A stretch of DNA of 11,959 nucleotides, taken from positions 1 through 11,959 of the forward strand of contig JAKMFG010000073.1 in assembly GCA_022425565.1 (NCBI GenBank). The letters are read 5' to 3'. Below are positions 7,240-11,959 of this stretch, piece by piece. The position numbers were made by a program, and so were the translations under genes. Positions within the stretch are counted from its first letter, which is position 1. Every line of letters begins with the position of its first letter. The notes below the pieces were generated by a model. It was not told the origin of the DNA. It saw only the letters and a program-made list of their open reading frames with translations, and did not search any database. The DNA is from Alphaproteobacteria bacterium (GTDB lineage Bacteria; Pseudomonadota; Alphaproteobacteria; Puniceispirillales; Puniceispirillaceae).

Positions 7240-8433
7240 ATGCCCGTGTTGCTGTTCATCGTCGGGATCAATTTTGTCGGGGTCGGCGCGCTGATTCCCG
7301 TGCTGCCGCTGACGGTGATCGAAAGCGGCTATCCAGCCAGCGTGATGACGCTTCTTCTGGCCTCCTATGCCTTTGCCATGTTCATCGGCAATCCGGTTCT
7401 CGGACGGCTGTCGGATCATTTTGGCAGGCGGCTGATGCTGTTTGGCTCGCTGGCTGTGGGCGCGGCGGCGCATGCCTGGTTTGCCTTCTCCGACGATATC
7501 GTCACCATGTTTGTCGCGCGGATTGTGGCCGGGTTTGCGGCTGGCAATACCGGCGTGATCCAGGCAATGATCGCCGACCGCACCGCGCCCGAGAAGCGCG
7601 CTCAGTATATGGGTTTCCTTGGTGCAGCCATCGGCATCGGCTTTGTCGCCGGACCGGCGCTGGGCGGCCTTCTAAGCGAGGTCGGAAACGGGCCGGTGCA
7701 TCAGGCACCGTTCCTTCTGGCAGCCGGTTTCTCGTTCCTCGCTCTGTTGATGACCATCAGGCTGAAGGCGCCTGAAGGCGGCCGCCTGCCGAGTCACTCG
7801 GCTGAAAGCGGCATCTATCAGCGGGTCCGTGCGCTTCTGGTCTCGCCCCTTGCGCCCTATGCGCTGGTTTCGCTGGCGCTGAACCTGTCCTTTGCCCAGG
7901 TCGAGGCCTCATTTGTACTCGTCCTGCGAGACTATCTTGACTATGGGCCGCGGGAAACCGGGTGGCTGTTTGCCTATGTCGGTGTCTGCATCATTCTGGT
8001 GCAGGCGTTCCTGATCCGCCGCATCGTCGAGCGCTTTGGCGAGGTCAGCACGGTGCGAACCGGTGGCATTGTTCTGATGCTGGCGCAGGTGCTGACCGCC
8101 CTGCTGGTGTTGGGAATGCTGCCGGCAAGCGGTTCCCCGCTTGTCCAGACCCTGCTTGTTACGACCGGCATCTGTTTCGGTTACGCCATCGCAACGCCGG
8201 CGATCAGCAGCGCTGCCAGCCGCCTGGCCGGAGCCGGCACAATGGGAGGGGCTCTTGGCATGATCCAGGGATTTGGCTCGCTCGGACAGGTCGTCGGGCT
8301 GGTCCTCGCCGGCCCTCTCTATGACCTTGGCGGCTCGCAATATCCGTTTGGTTTCGGCGCTGCTGTGACGCTTGTGATGCTGGCGCTGGTGCCGTCCCTG
8401 ACGCGGCCAGCGACAGAAGAGGAGGCGGGCTAG
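7240..8433 (+). CDS. MFS transporter, DHA1 (TetA/Bcr-like) exporter group
   Basis: A 397-residue inner-membrane transporter with about 12 hydrophobic segments and a central cytoplasmic loop near residues 175-200. Motif A, GRLSDHFGRRLML, lies at 55-67 between the second and third helices. The antiporter motif C (GxxxGPxxGG) lies at 134-143 in the fifth helix. Together they point to a proton-coupled exporter of the DHA1 drug/metabolite group; the substrate cannot be read from sequence. The first helix begins almost at once after the ATG at 7240, an unusually short N-terminus. The frame is closed by a stop at 7201 and no other start codon is seen between, so this start is forced unless a frameshift lies upstream. 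It shares its stop region with convergent tldD. Confidence 0.88.
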   Translation: MPVLLFIVGINFVGVGALIPVLPLTVIESGYPASVMTLLLASYAFAMFIGNPVLGRLSDHFGRRLMLFGSLAVGAAAHAWFAFSDDIVTMFVARIVAGFAAGNTGVIQAMIADRTAPEKRAQYMGFLGAAIGIGFVAGPALGGLLSEVGNGPVHQAPFLLAAGFSFLALLMTIRLKAPEGGRLPSHSAESGIYQRVRALLVSPLAPYALVSLALNLSFAQVEASFVLVLRDYLDYGPRETGWLFAYVGVCIILVQAFLIRRIVERFGEVSTVRTGGIVLMLAQVLTALLVLGMLPASGSPLVQTLLVTTGICFGYAIATPAISSAASRLAGAGTMGGALGMIQGFGSLGQVVGLVLAGPLYDLGGSQYPFGFGAAVTLVMLALVPSLTRPATEEEAG

Positions 8434-8441
8434 GCCGCCTC
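8422..8441. terminator. Hairpin over the shared MFS/tldD stop codons
   Basis: GAGGCGG (8422-8428) and CCGCCTC (8435-8441) form a perfect seven-base stem with a six-base loop. The CTAG holding both stop codons (8430-8433) lies within the loop. In RNA from either strand it would form a strong GC stem at the 3' end of the coding region. There is no clear run of T after it on the plus strand and only a weakly T-rich stretch on the minus strand, so it does not meet the usual intrinsic terminator form. It may act as a two-way transcript end or stabiliser. Confidence 0.35.
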
Positions 8442-9869
8442 GGTTCCGCCGACGGTGATGCCGCCCATTTTCACGGTTGGCTGGCCGACGCCCGCCGGCA
8501 CGCTCTGCCCGGCCTTGCCGCAGGTGCCGACACCGCTGTCCAGCGCCATGTCGTTGCCGATCATGCTGATTTTCGTCATCGCGTCGGGACCGTTGCCGAT
8601 CAGGGTCGCCCCCTTCACTGGCGCGCCGATCTTGCCATTCTCGACCAGATAGGCCTCGGAGGCGGCAAAGACAAACTTGCCGGAAGTGATATCGACCTGC
8701 CCGCCGCCAAAATTGACGGCGTAGATACCTTTCTTCATTGCAGCAACGATCTCCTGCGGATCGTGTTCGCCATTTTCCATGAAGGTGTTGGTCATGCGTG
8801 GCATCGGCGCATGCTCATAGGACTGGCGCCGTCCGTTGCCGGTCGGGTCCACGCCCATCAGACGCGCGTTCTGGCGATCCTGCATGTAGCCGCACAACAC
8901 GCCATCCTCGATCAGGACATTGCGGCGTGACTGCGTGCCTTCATCGTCAATGGTGATCGAACCACGGCGGTCCTGCATGGTGCCGTCATCGACAACAGTG
9001 ACGCCCTTGGACGCGACCTGTTCGCCGACCCGGCCGCTGAAGGCGGATGTGCCCTTGCGGTTGAAATCCCCTTCAAGCCCATGGCCGACGGCCTCGTGCA
9101 GCATGACACCGGGCCAGCCGGAGCCAAGCACGATTTCCATCTCGCCGGCAGGAGCCGGCACTGATCCGAGGTTCACCGTAGCGATGCGAAGCGCTTCGCG
9201 CACCTGGGCCTGCCAGATCTCCGGCTGCATATAGGCATCGAACATCACCCGCCCGCCGGCGCCCGACGATCCCGATTCCATGCGGCCGTCCTGCGAGACA
9301 ACGACGGACACATTCAGCCGTACCAGCGGCCTGATGTCGGCAGCGCGGTGGCCGTCGGCGCGGATGATCTGCACCGCCTGCCAGCTTCCCGAGACCGAGG
9401 CGCTGACCTGCACGACCCGTGGGTCGGCTGCGCGGGCAAAGGCGTCGATTTCCTGAAGCAGCCCGACCTTGTCTTCAAAGGCGATTCCGACAAGCGGGTT
9501 GCCGTCCGTGTAAAGCGGCATGTTGCTGGCCGATACTGGCGGCTGGGCGGCAACGCCGGAGTAACCGCGGGTGACGGCCGACACGCTGTCCGCAGCGCGT
9601 TGCAGAGCGGCCTCGGTCAACTCACCAGCATGCGCATAGCCATGTGCCTCGCCGGCAATGGCGCGGAGCCCGAACCCGCTCGACTGGTCGTAGCTGGCGC
9701 TTTTCAGCCGCCCGTCATCGATCATCAGCATTTCGGAATGCCGCATTTCCAGAAACAACTCGCCATCATCGGCGTCGACAAGGGCGTTGCGGACAATGGC
9801 CTCGGCCGAATCACGGTCAAGCGCGCCACTGCGGAAGAAGATGTCGTCGGTGGTCTGGAGATGGTCCAT
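8430..9869 (-). CDS. tldD: TldD, catalytic subunit of the TldD-TldE metalloprotease
   Basis: A 479-residue cytoplasmic zinc protease subunit (E. coli TldD is about 481). The HExxxH site is HEAVGH at residues 258-263, followed by GLEGDFNRKGTSAF. The C-terminal GTCGKAGQ carries Cys450, in the position of the third zinc ligand known for the family. RRGSITIDDEGT (301-312), SYEHAPMPRMTNTF and the FGGGQVDITSGKFVF strand are typical. The partner pmbA lies at 689-2026 on the same strand. The ATG at 9869 is preceded by AAAGGAC, a fair ribosome site. It is divergent from coxB, an arrangement I know from many alphaproteobacteria, and its TAG stop overlaps that of the convergent MFS gene. Confidence 0.95.
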   Translation of the reverse strand: MDHLQTTDDIFFRSGALDRDSAEAIVRNALVDADDGELFLEMRHSEMLMIDDGRLKSASYDQSSGFGLRAIAGEAHGYAHAGELTEAALQRAADSVSAVTRGYSGVAAQPPVSASNMPLYTDGNPLVGIAFEDKVGLLQEIDAFARAADPRVVQVSASVSGSWQAVQIIRADGHRAADIRPLVRLNVSVVVSQDGRMESGSSGAGGRVMFDAYMQPEIWQAQVREALRIATVNLGSVPAPAGEMEIVLGSGWPGVMLHEAVGHGLEGDFNRKGTSAFSGRVGEQVASKGVTVVDDGTMQDRRGSITIDDEGTQSRRNVLIEDGVLCGYMQDRQNARLMGVDPTGNGRRQSYEHAPMPRMTNTFMENGEHDPQEIVAAMKKGIYAVNFGGGQVDITSGKFVFAASEAYLVENGKIGAPVKGATLIGNGPDAMTKISMIGNDMALDSGVGTCGKAGQSVPAGVGQPTVKMGGITVGGTEAA

Positions 9870-10169
9870 ATCGTCCTTTTCCCGGCGCCGGTGGTGCCTT
9901 TGCTGCGTGAAACACTACTGTTGAGAATGGGGCGCTGGATCGCCGATTTCAAGCGTGAAGGCGGTCATTCTCGTGGCGCCATCAGGGTCTGTTGCCGACC
10001 AGTCAAAATAACCTGGGCATTTTTTTGAATTTGTAGCGACAGGCTGCCGCACAGGGCTTTCAAATTCCGGCGAATCGGTCTAATAACAGCACAGTTCGGG
10101 GAAACCCGAAGGTGCCGTGCGCAAAGCAGACGAAAACTGTTGTTGCGCTTACTTCTGGGGGAGATATCC
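9870..10169. promoter_or_regulatory. Divergent tldD-coxB control region
   Basis: A 300-base stretch with no convincing gene on either strand, so it should hold promoters for both tldD and the cox operon. A run of seven T (10020-10026) and neighbouring A/T-rich sequence stand out from the GC-rich surroundings. For coxB, TCTAAT at 10079-10084 matches the -10 consensus at five of six positions, with only a weak CTTTCA-like -35 about 16 bases upstream. For tldD, TTGACT reads on the minus strand at 10006-10001, but no good -10 follows it. Start sites cannot be fixed from sequence. Confidence 0.45.
10095..10110 (+). promoter_or_regulatory. GAAA-capped hairpin in the coxB 5' leader
   Basis: TTCGGG (10095-10100), GAAA (10101-10104) and CCCGAA (10105-10110) form a perfect six-base stem closed by a GNRA tetraloop, 59 bases before the coxB start. 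No T run follows, so it is not a terminator. If transcription starts at about 10091, from the -10-like box at 10079-10084, the hairpin would lie at the very 5' end of the mRNA, where such structures commonly slow decay. The structure is seen; the role is inferred. Confidence 0.4.
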
Positions 10170-11060
10170 ATGGCATTCATGGTCACCGCTTTTCGTGAGG
10201 TGATTTCACGTGTGCTGGCGCCGGTTGCACTGGTCGCCGCTACTGTTCTGATTTTTGCCGGCAATGCGTATGCCGCTCAGCCGCTGCCCTGGCAGCTCGG
10301 CCTGCAGCCGCCTGCTGGTTCGATCGCTGAAATGGCAGATGACCTTCACAATCTGCTGCTCGTGGTCATCACACTGATCTCGTTGTTCGTTCTGGCGCTC
10401 CTGGTCTATGTCGGTGTGCGTTTCCGCGCCTCGGCCAACCCGGTGCCGTCAAAGACATCGCACCACACTGTCATCGAGATTCTGTGGACCGTGATCCCCG
10501 TGCTGATCCTTGTCGGCATCGCGGTGCCGTCCTTCCGGCTTCTTTACTATCTGGACAGGACCGCCGACACCGACATGGTCATCAAGGTGACGGGCAACCA
10601 GTGGTACTGGAATTACGAATATCCGGACGAGGGTATCGCCTTTGACAGCTATATGATTGACGAGGCCGACCTTGAGGAGGGCCAGATCAGGCTGCTGTCA
10701 GTGGACAACCCGATGGTCGTTCCCGAGAACACCCGCATCAAGCTGGTCATTACCGGCAACGATGTGATGCATTCCTATTTCGTGCCGTCGCTCGCTGTTC
10801 AGGTTTATGCGTTCATCGGTCGCACCAACGAGGTGTGGATCGACGTGCCTGAGGGTGAGAAGACTTACTACGGGCAGTGCAACCAGATCTGCGGCGTGAA
10901 TCACGCCTACATGCCGATTGAAGTGCGCGCCCTTCCCGAGGCGGAATATAAGGCCTGGCTCGAGTCCGCCCGCGAGGAATTCGCCATGAATGAAACGGTG
11001 CCTCAGGTCGCGCCGAACGCTGTAAGCGAGGAGAAGATTCTCCTCGCGTCTGCCAACTAG
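10170..11060 (+). CDS. coxB: Cytochrome c oxidase subunit II
   Basis: A 296-residue subunit of the aa3-type terminal oxidase that takes electrons from cytochrome c at its periplasmic CuA centre. Residues 1-35 form a signal peptide with a likely cut after AYA. Two membrane helices follow (about 60-83 and 101-123), then the cupredoxin domain beginning at GNQWYWNYEYP (142-152). CuA ligands are His201, Cys237, Cys241, His245 and Met248. Between the cysteines the usual Glu is Gln239. A tail of about 30 residues after the core is not conserved. Start choice: the frame extends to a TTG at 10140, but the ATG at 10170 has a strong GGGGGAG site six bases upstream and gives a normal signal peptide. coxA follows after 24 bases, clearly one operon. 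Confidence 0.97.
   Translation: MAFMVTAFREVISRVLAPVALVAATVLIFAGNAYAAQPLPWQLGLQPPAGSIAEMADDLHNLLLVVITLISLFVLALLVYVGVRFRASANPVPSKTSHHTVIEILWTVIPVLILVGIAVPSFRLLYYLDRTADTDMVIKVTGNQWYWNYEYPDEGIAFDSYMIDEADLEEGQIRLLSVDNPMVVPENTRIKLVITGNDVMHSYFVPSLAVQVYAFIGRTNEVWIDVPEGEKTYYGQCNQICGVNHAYMPIEVRALPEAEYKAWLESAREEFAMNETVPQVAPNAVSEEKILLASAN

Positions 11061-11959
<899 letters not shown>

Noticed and set aside
9348..10028. A 226-codon plus-strand frame opposite the start of tldD and running into the cox control region
   Set aside because: Most of it is the antisense of conserved tldD; the part beyond 9869 is short and unlike any protein I know.
10095..10110. The coxB leader hairpin as an intrinsic terminator
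   Set aside because: No T run follows on the plus strand, and none is suitably placed on the minus strand next to the stem.
10140..10169. Upstream TTG start for coxB
   Set aside because: The ten added residues come from the ribosome-site region; the ATG at 10170 has a strong GGGGGAG site and gives a regular signal peptide.

Overview
The window looks like ordinary chromosomal housekeeping DNA of an aerobic alphaproteobacterium. It is GC-rich (about 60% by eye) and tightly packed. The main pointers are a mitochondrial-type aa3 cytochrome c oxidase locus (coxB-coxA) with tldD divergent upstream, the plant/alphaproteobacterial type of glutamate-cysteine ligase, and the short (type 2) form of ArgC. 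A Rhodospirillales-like or marine lineage such as SAR116 would fit, but the sequence alone does not settle this. I see no mobile element, rRNA, tRNA, CRISPR array or sign of recent transfer.

Layout, left to right. At 33-2026, on the minus strand, pmbA (tldE) is followed with a 4-bp ATGA overlap by a dual-specificity-type phosphatase. At 2137-3895, on the plus strand, argC is followed 13 bp later by an uncharacterised 265-residue protein that may have a gamma-glutamyl-cyclotransferase-like fold. At 3913-4857, on the minus strand, lies ubiA (ubiquinone synthesis). At about 4956-8433, on the plus strand, lie rsmE, gshA and an MFS exporter-like transporter. At 8430-9869, on the minus strand, lies tldD, convergent with the MFS gene and sharing a CTAG that holds both stop codons. 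A roughly 300-bp divergent control region (9870-10169) precedes coxB and coxA (10170 to the end). coxA is cut by the window edge.

How the genes relate. tldD and pmbA encode the two halves of one heterodimeric metalloprotease and sit about 6.4 kb apart on the same strand. ubiA (ubiquinone) and coxBA (terminal oxidase) both serve aerobic respiration. gshA makes gamma-glutamylcysteine for glutathione; if the uncharacterised gene after argC is a gamma-glutamyl cyclotransferase relative, it may touch the same metabolism, but this is inference from a few motif-like residues. 

No clearly new multi-gene system is visible. The points most worth a second look are the uncharacterised argC-linked protein, a Glu-to-Gln change in the CuA loop of CoxB, a GNRA-capped hairpin in the coxB leader, the hairpin over the shared MFS/tldD stop codons, and a possible leaderless argC promoter.
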